A stretch of 44,139 nt of DNA from JBHGBM01 sp041946965. GTDB taxonomy: Bacteria; Acidobacteriota; Terriglobia; Bryobacterales; Bryobacteraceae. Of the stretch, positions 15,998 through 24,539 are shown piece after piece. The position numbers and the translations under genes are program-made. The notes beneath the pieces are model-generated. The model searched no databases. It had not been told where the DNA came from and worked only from the letters and a program-made list of their open reading frames with translations. The stretch spans positions 1 to 44,139 of the forward strand of contig JBHGBM010000043.1 of the NCBI GenBank assembly GCA_041946965.1, given 5' to 3'. The stretch's first letter is position 1, and each line of letters opens with the position of its first letter.

Positions 15998-16855
15998 TTA
16001 ACCTCCGAAAACGGTCTGCACTGCCGCGAGGAAGTGCGCGACTTTCGACGCTGGATCGCCCGGCCCGAGCGTTTCGATCGGCACCCAGCCCCGGTAGCCG
16101 GCCTTCTCGATGATCGCCTTCACCCGCCGGAGATCCGTCGGCTTGTCGCCGATGTTCTCCTTGAGTTGCCACGACACCGCGTAGGGCACCAGCTTTTCGA
16201 TTTCCGCGTAGGGATCGCTCTGCCGCAGGCTGCCGACGTCGAGGATGACGCCGAACCACTCCGAGTTCACCGCCTCGACCACCCGGATGGTCTGGTCTGC
16301 GGTCTTCAGAAAATCGTTGTGGTTTTGCAGCCCGACCACCACGCCGTGGCTGCGGCCATACTCGGCGCAGGCCTTCAGGTCCGGCGCCATCCACTCCAGC
16401 ACCTGGTCGAAGCCGTACCCGGGCGGCAGGCTGCGGCCGCTGAACACCCGGATTACCGCCGCTCCCAGCGTGGCCGCCGCCTCGATCCAGTCCTTCACAA
16501 GCTGCACGTCCTTCTTGCGCGCGGCGGCATCCGGCACGGAGAAGTCGTTGCGCACGCCGGTGCCGAAGACAGTGACGCCATTCACCAGCGCCTCGCGTTT
16601 CAGCGCGCGGAGCACGGCGCCCGCAGGCACGGCGGGATAGCCGGGAAAGTAATAACCCGTGGCGTCCAGGCCCTCGATTCCGTGTTCGGCGCAGTAGCGG
16701 ACCAGGCCGGAAAGGTTCATCGAGCCCGCGCGCAACGGCCGGTCGAAAGAGTAGGCGTTGAGCCCGATACGGACGTGCGTGCCGGGAAGGCGGGCGATGC
16801 GAGGCTGCGCCACCAGGGCGGGAGCGAGCGAACCGAGCAAAGTTCTGCGCGTCAT
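15998..16855 (-). CDS. Exported sugar phosphate isomerase/epimerase-like TIM barrel
   Basis: A 285-residue protein of the xylose-isomerase-like (AP endonuclease 2) TIM-barrel family. It begins with a twin-arginine-type signal (MTRRTLLGSLAPALVAQ). Barrel motifs include GIEGLDATGYYF, GAAVIRVFSG, VVVGLQNHNDF, GVILDVGS and GWVPIETLG, which carry the usual metal-site positions, although the first typical Glu reads Gln in GLQNHND. The ATG opens the signal. There is no Shine-Dalgarno; TATACT lies 8 nt upstream on the same strand. It is divergent by 61 bp from the PurF-like gene. The substrate is unknown. Confidence 0.83.
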   Translation of the reverse strand: MTRRTLLGSLAPALVAQPRIARLPGTHVRIGLNAYSFDRPLRAGSMNLSGLVRYCAEHGIEGLDATGYYFPGYPAVPAGAVLRALKREALVNGVTVFGTGVRNDFSVPDAAARKKDVQLVKDWIEAAATLGAAVIRVFSGRSLPPGYGFDQVLEWMAPDLKACAEYGRSHGVVVGLQNHNDFLKTADQTIRVVEAVNSEWFGVILDVGSLRQSDPYAEIEKLVPYAVSWQLKENIGDKPTDLRRVKAIIEKAGYRGWVPIETLGPGDPASKVAHFLAAVQTVFGG

Positions 16856-16916
16856 GCGCAGCCAGTATAACGCAGGCTTACCGCGGCGGGCTAGAAACGA
16901 GATATCCTGCGGATTC

Positions 16917-18278
16917 ATGCCAGGTATTTTCGCGCTCAGCATCCATCCGGACCGGTACCAGTCCGACTTTCTCCAGGATCTGTTCCTGGGCACCTTCTAT
17001 CACCAGCACCTCGGCGAGGCCTATGCCGGCTTGTCCACCTGCAACGGCGGCAAGTTCCAGATCCGCACGCACCGCGGGTTGTTTCGCGCCACGTTCAGCC
17101 ATGACCTGGAGGGCCTGGAGGGCACGCACGGCATCGGGTATTGCGGCTCGGTCAGGGAACCGCATTTTTCCGATTCGCGGCTGGGCGAATTCTCGTGCTG
17201 CTTTTCGGGCAACGTGACCAACCTCGCGCAACTGGTGCAGCGGTTCAAGGACGCCGGCGACAGCTTCACCCGCGGCGACGATATCGAAGTCATCTCCAAG
17301 CTGCTGGCGAAGGGAGAAACCGTCGTCGAGGGCATCCGCGGCATGACCGCCGAGATTCAGGGAGCGTTCTCCCTGCTGATCCTCACGCGCCAGGGCGTCT
17401 ACGCGGTGCGCTGCCCCTCCGGCCGGTGGCCGCTGGTGATCGGAACCAAGGACGGCGCCGCCGCCGTGGCAACCGAATCGGGCGGCTTCACCAACCTGGG
17501 CTTCAAGCGCGTGCGTGATGTCGAGCCGGGTGAAATCGTGCTGCTGAAGGACGGCGAGTGGCAAAGCGTGGGGTCGGTCGCCGGAGCCGGCGTGCAGGTT
17601 TGCAGCTTCTACTGGGTCTACACCGGCTTCCCCAACAACATTTTCGAGGACGTGCCCGATTCGCTGGTGCGCAAGCGGCTGGGCGCCGCGCTCGCCCGCC
17701 GCGACATCGAACAGGGATTCGTGCCCGACGTGGTTATCCCGGTGCCGGACTCCGGCCGATTCCACGCCATCGGCTATCACCAGGAGTTCTGCCGCCAGAT
17801 GATGAAGGGCAGGATCTCGAAGATGCCGGTGTACGACGAGTTGCTGATGAAGTATCCGTATTCGGGGCGAAGCTTCATCCCGCGCGACCAGAAACTGCGC
17901 GACCGCGAAGCCCGCATCAAGCAGTTGCCCACCGGCGAGGACTGCTCCGGCAAGGTCATCGCGGTATGCGACGACTCCATCGTGCGCGGCACGCAGACCC
18001 AAACGCAGCTTGTGCCGAAGCTGCGGCGCACCGGCGCCAAGGAGATCCACTTCCGCATCTCCTACCCGGAGCTGCGCTCGCACTGCCGCTGGGGCAAGAC
18101 CACCAAGAAGGGCGAGATTCTGGCGCCGCGCATCCCCGATATACAGGAGCGCGCCCGTTACCTGGGCGTGGAGAGCATCCGGTACAACAACATCCAGGAC
18201 CTGGCCGAAGCCATCGGGCATCCACTCGAGAAGCTGTGCGTGGACTGCGCCCTGGACCTACGCGACAGCGAGCGCTGA
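16917..18278 (+). CDS. PurF-like amidophosphoribosyltransferase paralogue with lost glutaminase nucleophile
   Basis: A 453-residue protein with the two-domain plan of PurF, which makes phosphoribosylamine from PRPP and glutamine. The N-terminal glutaminase-like domain opens MPGIF where PurF has MCGI, so Cys1 is Pro. The HNGN oxyanion motif reads FSGN (residues 96-99). The C-terminal phosphoribosyltransferase domain keeps the PRPP loop VCDDSIVRGTQTQTQ (about 350-364). Cys229, Cys390, Cys441 and Cys444 (CVDC) sit close to the four iron-sulfur cluster cysteines of B. subtilis PurF. No Shine-Dalgarno is seen; TATCCT lies 8 nt before the ATG. The end overlaps the convergent aminotransferase gene by 21 bp. 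Real function unknown; an ammonia-dependent or non-purine phosphoribosyltransferase is possible. Confidence 0.85.
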   Translation: MPGIFALSIHPDRYQSDFLQDLFLGTFYHQHLGEAYAGLSTCNGGKFQIRTHRGLFRATFSHDLEGLEGTHGIGYCGSVREPHFSDSRLGEFSCCFSGNVTNLAQLVQRFKDAGDSFTRGDDIEVISKLLAKGETVVEGIRGMTAEIQGAFSLLILTRQGVYAVRCPSGRWPLVIGTKDGAAAVATESGGFTNLGFKRVRDVEPGEIVLLKDGEWQSVGSVAGAGVQVCSFYWVYTGFPNNIFEDVPDSLVRKRLGAALARRDIEQGFVPDVVIPVPDSGRFHAIGYHQEFCRQMMKGRISKMPVYDELLMKYPYSGRSFIPRDQKLRDREARIKQLPTGEDCSGKVIAVCDDSIVRGTQTQTQLVPKLRRTGAKEIHFRISYPELRSHCRWGKTTKKGEILAPRIPDIQERARYLGVESIRYNNIQDLAEAIGHPLEKLCVDCALDLRDSER

Positions 18279-19544
18279 AGCCGCCGCGGCCAGCGTGCGG
18301 GCGATGTCGTCCTCCGTGTGTACGGCGGAGGTGTACCAACGGCCGTCCGGGAGCACGTAGACTCCCTCATCCAGCAAGGCGCGGATGAACCGCGCCAGGC
18401 GCGCGGAATCGTCATCGAACAGATCGCGGTATTCGCGTAGCGCCGCCCTTCCGGTGAAGTGCACCGCGAACGCCGTGCCGAAGCCGCACACCACCGCCGG
18501 GACGCCGCGGTCACGCAATAGCTGCGCCAGCCCGTCGCGCAGCCGCGCGCCGTTGCGGTTGGCGCGGGCCAGCGCGGCGCCGTCCTCGCGGGTGAGTTCC
18601 TCGAGCGTGGCCGCGGCGCCGGCGAGCGAGATCGGGTTGCCGTTGAAGGTTCCGCCGAAGGCCACGCCGCTGCCGAACATCAGGTCCATGATGTCCTTGC
18701 GCGCGGCCACCGCGCTCAGCGGCACGCCGCCGCCCAGCGCCTTGCCGAAGGTGGCGATGTCCGGAGTGACGCCGTAATGGGCCTGCGCGCCTCCCAGCCC
18801 GATACGGAAGCCGGTGATCACTTCGTCGAAGATCAGCAGCGCGCCGGAGCGCGTACACAGCTCCCGCGCCGTTTCCAGGTATCCGGGCTGGGGCAGGATG
18901 CAGCCGCTGTTGCACAGCACGGGTTCCATGATGACGGCCGCCACCTCGCCGGTGAGCCGCGCTTCGAGCGCCGCGGCGTCATTCCAGCGCGCCACCACGA
19001 CGTTCTCCAGCGCGTTGGCCGCCTGCCCGCGCGATTCCGGAACCGCGGCGGGCGCCTCCGCCGGCCCCACCTGCTCCGGGCGCGGGTGATGGCTGATGAG
19101 CGCCGAATCCATCCAGCCGTGATAGTGCCCTTCAAACTTCAGGATCTTCGGCCGGCCCGTGGCGGCGCGGGCCAGCCGCATGGCAAGCTGCACCGCCTCG
19201 CTCCCGCTGGAGGTGAACGCCACACGTTCGGCGCAGGGAACCAGCGCGCACACGCGTTCGGCAACTTCCCTTTCCGCGCGGTGCTGCGCGCCGTAGATCA
19301 GCGGGCCGGCGGCGGCGCGCTGCATGGCCGCGCTCAAGCGCGGATGGCGGTGGCCCAAAATATTGGGCCCCCAGGCCAGCGTGTAGTCGATGTACTCGTT
19401 GCCGTCCACGTCGCGGACGCGGCAGCCGCAGCCGTCTTCCAGAAACAGCGGCACGGGAAATTTCGCCCGGAACGGACTGCTGACGCCGCCGGCCAGCGAG
19501 CGCGCGGCTTCCTCCAGCATCGCGCGCGATCTTTGATATCTCAT
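18258..19544 (-). CDS. Class III PLP aminotransferase, glutamate-1-semialdehyde aminomutase-like
   Basis: A 428-residue fold-type I PLP enzyme close in plan to glutamate-1-semialdehyde 2,1-aminomutase (HemL). It has AGGVSSPFRA at residues 18-27, GPNILGHRHP, the cofactor motif SSGSEAVQLAMRLAR, IFDEVITGFR with Asp240, and the Schiff-base Lys268 in FGKALGGGVPLSA. Length fits HemL (about 430). Several positions differ from canonical HemL, so it may be a paralogue with another substrate. It starts 4 bp after the ABC ATPase stop and is the last gene of the long operon headed by rpmH. Its stop overlaps the PurF-like gene on the other strand. Confidence 0.85.
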   Translation of the reverse strand: MRYQRSRAMLEEAARSLAGGVSSPFRAKFPVPLFLEDGCGCRVRDVDGNEYIDYTLAWGPNILGHRHPRLSAAMQRAAAGPLIYGAQHRAEREVAERVCALVPCAERVAFTSSGSEAVQLAMRLARAATGRPKILKFEGHYHGWMDSALISHHPRPEQVGPAEAPAAVPESRGQAANALENVVVARWNDAAALEARLTGEVAAVIMEPVLCNSGCILPQPGYLETARELCTRSGALLIFDEVITGFRIGLGGAQAHYGVTPDIATFGKALGGGVPLSAVAARKDIMDLMFGSGVAFGGTFNGNPISLAGAAATLEELTREDGAALARANRNGARLRDGLAQLLRDRGVPAVVCGFGTAFAVHFTGRAALREYRDLFDDDSARLARFIRALLDEGVYVLPDGRWYTSAVHTEDDIARTLAAAASALAVA

Positions 19545-19548
19545 CGGT

Positions 19549-20322
19549 TTACCAGATGTGATAGTAACCGCGCCGGTGCACGATTTCCACCGGTGTCTCG
19601 AACAGCGCGCTGAGCGACTCCGCGGTGAGCACTTCGGTCTTGGGACCGTCCTTGATGACCTCGCCGTTCTTCAGCAGGATGACGCGCCCGATCTCCGGGA
19701 TGATGTCGGTGAGCGTATGGGTGACCATCACGATGGTGATGCCGGCCTTGGCCAGCTTGCGCAGCGCGGCGCGCAGCTCGTGCTTGGCGCGGAAGTCCAG
19801 GCTGGTGGTCGGCTCGTCGAGCACCAGCGCCCGCGGGTTGTGCACCAGCGCGCGGCCGATCACAAACCGCCGCGCCTCCCCGGACGACATTTCGCACGTC
19901 AGCCGGTCCGCCAGGCGCTCGATCTCGAGCAGCTTGAGGACTTCCTCGCCGCGCCGCTCCATCTCCGGCGTGAGGTGGTGGTGCGGCCATACCCCGATGC
20001 TGCCGAAAAAACCGGAGAGTACGATCTCGCGCCCCGTGTACTGGTAGCGCGTGCAGCTTTCGAGCAGATCGTTGGAGACGATGCCCACAATCGCGCGCAG
20101 GTCGAACAGCGGCCAGACCTCCTCGCCCAGGATGCGGATGGTGGAGCCCAGCAGCGGGTAGCATTCCCGCGTGATGGCTTTCATCAGGGACGACTTGCCC
20201 GACCCGTTGGGCCCCAGGATGGCCAGGTGCTCGCCCGGCGCGACGGAGAAGCTCACGTTGCGCAGCGCCGTGGTGCCGTCGCGGCTGAGGGTGACGTTTT
20301 CGAATTCGATAAGTGGCTTCAT
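19549..20322 (-). CDS. ABC transporter ATP-binding protein, ModF/YlmA-like
   Basis: A 257-residue single ATPase domain. Walker A GPNGSGKS is at residues 37-44, a variant signature SSGEAR at 146-151 (normally LSGGQ), Walker B ALVLDE ending at Glu170, and the switch His202 in MVTHT. The VLSGFFGSIGVW stretch is typical of the ModF/YlmA-type branch. No permease or binding protein lies nearby, so its partner is unknown. Its ATG overlaps the mnmE stop (ATGA), so it is translationally coupled to a tRNA-modification gene. Whether it acts in transport at all is uncertain. Confidence 0.88.
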   Translation of the reverse strand: MKPLIEFENVTLSRDGTTALRNVSFSVAPGEHLAILGPNGSGKSSLMKAITRECYPLLGSTIRILGEEVWPLFDLRAIVGIVSNDLLESCTRYQYTGREIVLSGFFGSIGVWPHHHLTPEMERRGEEVLKLLEIERLADRLTCEMSSGEARRFVIGRALVHNPRALVLDEPTTSLDFRAKHELRAALRKLAKAGITIVMVTHTLTDIIPEIGRVILLKNGEVIKDGPKTEVLTAESLSALFETPVEIVHRRGYYHIW

Positions 20323-21665
20323 TTTCCGATACAGAAGGTGCTAAAGATCCGGTTCAGAATATCGTCGGCGGTGGTGGCGCCGGTCAGGGCGTCAATGGGG
20401 TGCAGCGCCGCGTAGAGATCCAGCAGGAGCATCTCGTGGGGGATGCCGTCCACGGCCGCCTGCCGGGCTTTCTCCAGGTAGCTCACCGACTCCCGCAGGA
20501 GTTGCTCGTGGCGGAGGCTGGTGAGGAAGCCGGGGTCTTCCTCCGGCGGCAGCAGGGCGTCGCGCAGGGCATCGATGCCCTCGCCCGTAAGAGCGGAGAC
20601 GCAATGTGGGGTCAGGGTTTCAGCCTGCCGCCGGGCTTCAGCCCGGCGCACAAGATCAAATTTATTCCCCACCAGAATCCAACGCCCCTGCGCCCGAGCC
20701 CGCTCGATCAACGCGAAGTCTTCGTCCCCCAACGGTTCCGACACATCCACCACTACCAGCGTCAGGTCCGCGTCCGCCATCGCCTCGTAGCTGCGCTCGA
20801 TTCCCAGCGTCTCCACCGTCTCCCCGCCCTCCCGGATTCCGGCGGTGTCGAACAGCTTCACCGGGATGCCGCGGATCGAGGCGGTCTCGCTCACCACGTC
20901 GCGGGTGGTTCCCGGGATGGGGGTTACAATCGCGCGGTCCTGCTCCAGCAGCCGGTTGAACAGGCTGCTCTTGCCCACGTTGGGCCGGCCCACGATGGCA
21001 AGCTTCAACCCGGCGTGGACCAACCCGCCGTAAGCATAGCTGGCGGCGAGCCGGCTTGCGGCCGCAAGCACGGGGTCGAGCCGCGCGAGGATCTCCTCGG
21101 CGCCCGCCACGGTCACGTCGTCGTCGGCGAAGTCGATGCCGGCTTCGAGCAGCGCGATCAGTTCCAGCAGCGGTTCCTTGACCGGCGCGAGGCGGCGCGA
21201 GAGCGAACCCTCCATCTGGCGCGCGGCCACCCGCGCCTGGTAGAGCGTAGTGGCTTCGATTAGGTCGCGCACGGCTTCCGCGCGGGGCAGGTCGATGCGG
21301 CCATTCAAGAACGCGCGCAGGGTGAACTCGCCGGGCTCGGCCGGCCGCGCGCCCGCGGCCATGGCGCGCTCCACCGCCGCGCACAGCACCACCGGCGACC
21401 CATGACAGCCGATCTCAACCACGTCCTCGGCGGTATACGAATGCGGGCGTTCGAAGAACGTGACCACTACCTCGTCCACCGGCTCGCCGCCCGTATCGAG
21501 CAGCACGGCAAGCTGCGCCGACCACGGCCGCCACTCCGGCGTTTTCCCAAACCGGAGGATGGATCCGGCGATGGCCCGGGCCTGGGTCCCGGAGAGCCGT
21601 ACCACGCCGATGCCGCCGCGGCCCGGCGGAGTGGAAATGGCAACGATGGTACTGCTGGTGTCCAA
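20319..21665 (-). CDS. mnmE: tRNA modification GTPase MnmE (TrmE)
   Basis: MnmE works with MnmG to modify the wobble uridine of certain tRNAs. The 448-residue protein has the folate-binding N-terminal domain (TIVAISTPPGRGGIGVVRLSG), the helical domain (GEFTLRAFLNGRIDLPRAEA), and the G domain with GRPNVGKS (226-233), PGTTRD, DTAG and NKFD. It ends in the hallmark FCIGK, whose Cys is required for activity. The conserved start fits only a TTG that comes one nucleotide after the jag stop codon (TAG-T-TTG); a longer frame has no homology. Translation by coupling or reinitiation is likely. Confidence 0.96.
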   Translation of the reverse strand: MDTSSTIVAISTPPGRGGIGVVRLSGTQARAIAGSILRFGKTPEWRPWSAQLAVLLDTGGEPVDEVVVTFFERPHSYTAEDVVEIGCHGSPVVLCAAVERAMAAGARPAEPGEFTLRAFLNGRIDLPRAEAVRDLIEATTLYQARVAARQMEGSLSRRLAPVKEPLLELIALLEAGIDFADDDVTVAGAEEILARLDPVLAAASRLAASYAYGGLVHAGLKLAIVGRPNVGKSSLFNRLLEQDRAIVTPIPGTTRDVVSETASIRGIPVKLFDTAGIREGGETVETLGIERSYEAMADADLTLVVVDVSEPLGDEDFALIERARAQGRWILVGNKFDLVRRAEARRQAETLTPHCVSALTGEGIDALRDALLPPEEDPGFLTSLRHEQLLRESVSYLEKARQAAVDGIPHEMLLLDLYAALHPIDALTGATTADDILNRIFSTFCIGK

Positions 21666-21666
21666 A

Positions 21667-22245
21667 CTACCGGCGCGCGCCGCGGGCTCTCCCGCCGCGC
21701 CCGCGCATGGGCGGAGGGGGCGGCACGGCGCCGTCGGGCAGGCTCGGCATTCCGGCGGGGTACACGACCACCCCGCGGAACGGCCCGGCCCCGGCGCTCT
21801 CGCTCCGTACATCCGCATCGTTGCGGAGCGCGAGATGGATCACGCGCCGCTCCCTGCTGTTCATCGGATTGAACCGGAATGGCTGGCCCGTGCGTTTTAC
21901 CTTTTCCGCCGCCGTGAGCGCGCTGACCCGCAGTTCCTCGATGCGCAGCAGCCGGTAATCGTTCGCGTCGAAGCACAGGCGCGAGTGGTCTTCCGAGGGC
22001 AGCCGCAGCATCTCGGAAGTGAGGTGTTCCAGGGCCAGCAGCAGTTCGGCCTTGTTGGCCAGCAGCGCATCCACATCGGAACCGGAAAAACGCACCACCA
22101 CGTCCGGCGTTTCGAAATCGTCCGGCCGCGGGTTGCCGTCCGCGATCTCGTAATCGACCTGGACTTCCATCCTGGTCAGCACGTCCCGCAGGAAATCGTC
22201 GATCCGGCGGCCGATTCTTGCTACGGAGTACTTGCGCTCGCTCAA
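21667..22245 (-). CDS. jag: Jag/KhpB-like KH-R3H RNA-binding protein (SpoIIIJ-associated)
   Basis: A 192-residue RNA-binding protein found next to yidC in many bacteria. It lacks a clear Jag_N domain and starts directly with the KH-like region (DFLRDVLTRMEVQVDYEI; FSGSDVDALLANKAELLLALEHL). The R3H motif SRERRVIHLALRND follows (about residues 129-142). The tail is unusual: a proline run, then RGRGGRARGARR, an RGG-like basic extension that could add RNA contacts. Start is TTG, one nucleotide after the yidC stop (TAA-C-TTG), mirroring the jag-mnmE junction. Part of the rpmH-rnpA-yidD-yidC-jag-mnmE cluster. Confidence 0.9.
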   Translation of the reverse strand: MSERKYSVARIGRRIDDFLRDVLTRMEVQVDYEIADGNPRPDDFETPDVVVRFSGSDVDALLANKAELLLALEHLTSEMLRLPSEDHSRLCFDANDYRLLRIEELRVSALTAAEKVKRTGQPFRFNPMNSRERRVIHLALRNDADVRSESAGAGPFRGVVVYPAGMPSLPDGAVPPPPPMRGRGGRARGARR

Positions 22246-22246
22246 G

Positions 22247-23971
22247 TTACTTTTTGCCGTTCCTCTTCTTCGGCGCCACCTGGACGGAGCGCGCCAGGGC
22301 TTCCGCCACCGATGTCCGGTTGAAAAACCACTGCTGCGCGATCATGACCAGGTTGCTGGTTAAATAGTATAGTACCAGCCCGCTGGAGAAGTTGTAGAAC
22401 ATGAACCCGAATACCAGCGGCATGATCAGCATCATGCGCTGCTGGTTGGGATCCATGCCGGTGCTGGGAGTCATCTTCTGCATGAAGAACTGGCTCACAA
22501 TCATGGCAATGGGCAGAATCTTGATCGGCAACTGCTCGGGCTGCGAGAGGTCCGTCACCCACAGCCAACTCGCCATGCGCATCTCCACCGCCACACTGAA
22601 CACGCTGTAGAACGCGATAAAGAACGGGATCTGGATCAGCATGGGCACGCAGCCGCCCATGGGGTTCACTCCGTAGCGCTTGTACAGGTCCATCACTTCC
22701 TGGTTCTGCTGCGTCTTGCGCGGGTCGCGCATCCCGATGCCCTTGTATTTGTCGTTGATCGCCTTGATCTGCGGCTGGAGCGCCTGCATCTTCTTCATCG
22801 ACTTCATGTTGGAGAAGCGCAGCGGGAAAAGCGCGAAATTCAGCCCGATGGTGACCAGCACGATCGCCCAGCCGTAATTGTGAACGAAGTGGTCGTTCAC
22901 CCAGTTGACCATCAGGAACAGCGGCTTGGCCAGAAAGCCGAACCAGCGGCCGAAGTCCACAATCTGCTCCAGCTTGGGGTTTACCGCCTTGAGGATGTCC
23001 ACGTCCTTGGGGCCCACGAACAGGGCGAAGCGGTTGGCGCCGCCGTTGCCCACGGCCACGCCGGCGAACGCCTCCTCCTTCTCCTGCAACACGGTTCGCG
23101 CGTTGTCGCTGAAGGTGACCTGCTGAACGGTGGCGGTCCCCTCGGGAAGGAACGCCGCGGCGAAATAGGTGTCTTCGATGCCCGCGAACGAGTAAGCGCC
23201 GGTGGAGGTCACCGGGCCGTCCTTGGCCGCCTTCGCCGCCTGCTTTTCCAGCCGGCCCGAGGCCGTGTCGTAGTAAAGCGTCTGCTGCGCCGAGGCCGGG
23301 TTCACCACGGCGAGATCGCCGAAGCCGCCGCGCCAGGCCAGCAGCGCCGGGATGTACTTCCCGTTCTCGGTGACCTGGCTGCTCACCTCGGAGAGATAGC
23401 TGTCCTTTTTGAAGCGCAATGTCTTCTTGGCGTAAACCTGGCCGTTGGAGTACTCGTAGGTGATCCCCAGCCCGTCGGGATCGGGCCGCGCGGCGAACAG
23501 CGCCTGGTTCAGGTCCACCGAAGGCTTCTGCTTATCGAAGTGGAAGGACATCGGGCGGGCGGTCCTGGCGGCGGTATTCACCAGCTCGAGCGGCTTGCCG
23601 GCATGCGTCTTGTACTTCTTCAGCAGCCAGCTTGTGACCACGCCGCCGCGATTGCTGAAGGTGATGTGGTAGAGGTTCGTATCGAGAAAGAAGAGGTCTT
23701 CCTTCTGGGCGGCTACGGGCGCCGCGGGGGCGGGCGCGGGCGGCGGGGGGGCCGGCTTGACCTCAGCCGCCTCCGGGGCCTGCGGCGAGGGCTGCTGCGC
23801 GGCGGCGGGGGCGGCCTTCTTGGCTGCCTGCGGCGGCGCGACGGACTTGTAGAAGTACGGCATGGTGAACATCACCACCCCCATCAGCACGAAGGCGATG
23901 AGGAGCCGTAGTTCCATGGACATCGGTTTCGGCTGTTCCGGAGAACCGCCGCTGTTAACAGATTCGGGCAT
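22247..23971 (-). CDS. yidC: Membrane protein insertase YidC
   Basis: YidC inserts and folds inner-membrane proteins with or without SecYEG. The 574-residue size and the large periplasmic domain are of the Gram-negative type. The first membrane helix is LRLLIAFVLMGVVMFTM (about 21-37), followed by a Pro/Ala-rich linker and the periplasmic beta-sandwich (QKEDLFFLDTNLYHITFSNRGG onward). The C-terminal insertase core includes GWAIVLVTIGLNFALFPLRF, NPMGGCVPMLIQIPFFIAFY and FMFYNFSSGLVLYYLTSNLV, ending in a basic tail (KKRNGKK). It starts 25 bp after yidD and ends 1 nt before jag. Confidence 0.97.
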   Translation of the reverse strand: MPESVNSGGSPEQPKPMSMELRLLIAFVLMGVVMFTMPYFYKSVAPPQAAKKAAPAAAQQPSPQAPEAAEVKPAPPPPAPAPAAPVAAQKEDLFFLDTNLYHITFSNRGGVVTSWLLKKYKTHAGKPLELVNTAARTARPMSFHFDKQKPSVDLNQALFAARPDPDGLGITYEYSNGQVYAKKTLRFKKDSYLSEVSSQVTENGKYIPALLAWRGGFGDLAVVNPASAQQTLYYDTASGRLEKQAAKAAKDGPVTSTGAYSFAGIEDTYFAAAFLPEGTATVQQVTFSDNARTVLQEKEEAFAGVAVGNGGANRFALFVGPKDVDILKAVNPKLEQIVDFGRWFGFLAKPLFLMVNWVNDHFVHNYGWAIVLVTIGLNFALFPLRFSNMKSMKKMQALQPQIKAINDKYKGIGMRDPRKTQQNQEVMDLYKRYGVNPMGGCVPMLIQIPFFIAFYSVFSVAVEMRMASWLWVTDLSQPEQLPIKILPIAMIVSQFFMQKMTPSTGMDPNQQRMMLIMPLVFGFMFYNFSSGLVLYYLTSNLVMIAQQWFFNRTSVAEALARSVQVAPKKRNGKK

Positions 23972-23996
23972 GCTCGATATATCCAGCGGAATCAGG

Positions 23997-24191
23997 CTAC
24001 CGGACGGGGTCGAACCCGCCAGGATGGAACGGGTGGCAGCGGGCCAGGCGCTTCAAACCCAGCCACACGCCCCGCGCGGCGCCGTGCCGGACCACAGCCT
24101 GCCCCATGTATTCCGAACAGGTAGGGTAAAAACGGCAGGCGGGGGGCAGCACGGGAGAGAGCACCAGCTTGTACAGACGCAGCACTCGCAT
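23997..24191 (-). CDS. yidD: Membrane protein insertion efficiency factor YidD
   Basis: A short (64-residue) YidD/haemolysin-domain protein that supports YidC-dependent insertion. Motifs are LYKLVLSPVLPPACRFYPTCSEY with the conserved Cys pair, AVVRHGAARGVWLGLKRLARCHPFHPGGFDPV. The start ATG shares one base with the rnpA stop (TGATG). It lies between rnpA and yidC, its usual place. At 64 residues it is slightly shorter than most homologues, ending right after the conserved GGFDPV. Confidence 0.93.
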   Translation of the reverse strand: MRVLRLYKLVLSPVLPPACRFYPTCSEYMGQAVVRHGAARGVWLGLKRLARCHPFHPGGFDPVR

Positions 24192-24535
24192 CAGGAGCCA
24201 TTGCAGCGGCGAAAGAGCCGCTCCACTTCCCTCTCCAGCTCCGGAAGAGGGGCGTCCCATGCCTTGCGGCGCGGATTGATGACTATGGACCACTGCGGAC
24301 TCAATTGATCGAGCCGGAGGCGCACAGCCTCGCGGACCCGACGCTTGATACGGTTCCGCACCACCGCTTTGCCGAGCGCGCGCGGCGCCGTGAAACCGAT
24401 CCGGGGACATTCCTGGGCGGCGTCCCGCAGGCAGAAAGCCGCGAAATACGGGCATGCGTATTTTTGCCCGTGGTCGTAAACTCTACGGAAATCCGAGGAT
24501 CGCAACAGGCGGACACGTTTCGGAAAGCCGGCGAT
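24191..24535 (-). CDS. rnpA: Ribonuclease P protein component (probable non-canonical start)
   Basis: RnpA is the protein subunit of RNase P, which matures tRNA 5' ends. The RNR core RIGFTAPRALGKAVVRNRIKRRVREAVR is clear. The conserved N-terminal RnpA pattern FPKRVRLLRSSDFRRVYDHG is encoded in frame, but no ATG, GTG or TTG precedes it before an upstream in-frame TAA. An ATC 4 nt after the rpmH stop, with AGAGG 7 nt upstream, would give 114 residues. The TTG at 24505 is the nearest usual start, but it removes the conserved FPKRVRL and has no ribosome-binding site. The 3' end overlaps yidD by one base. Confidence 0.88.
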   Translation of the reverse strand: MAGFPKRVRLLRSSDFRRVYDHGQKYACPYFAAFCLRDAAQECPRIGFTAPRALGKAVVRNRIKRRVREAVRLRLDQLSPQWSIVINPRRKAWDAPLPELEREVERLFRRCNGS

Positions 24536-24539
24536 GCGC

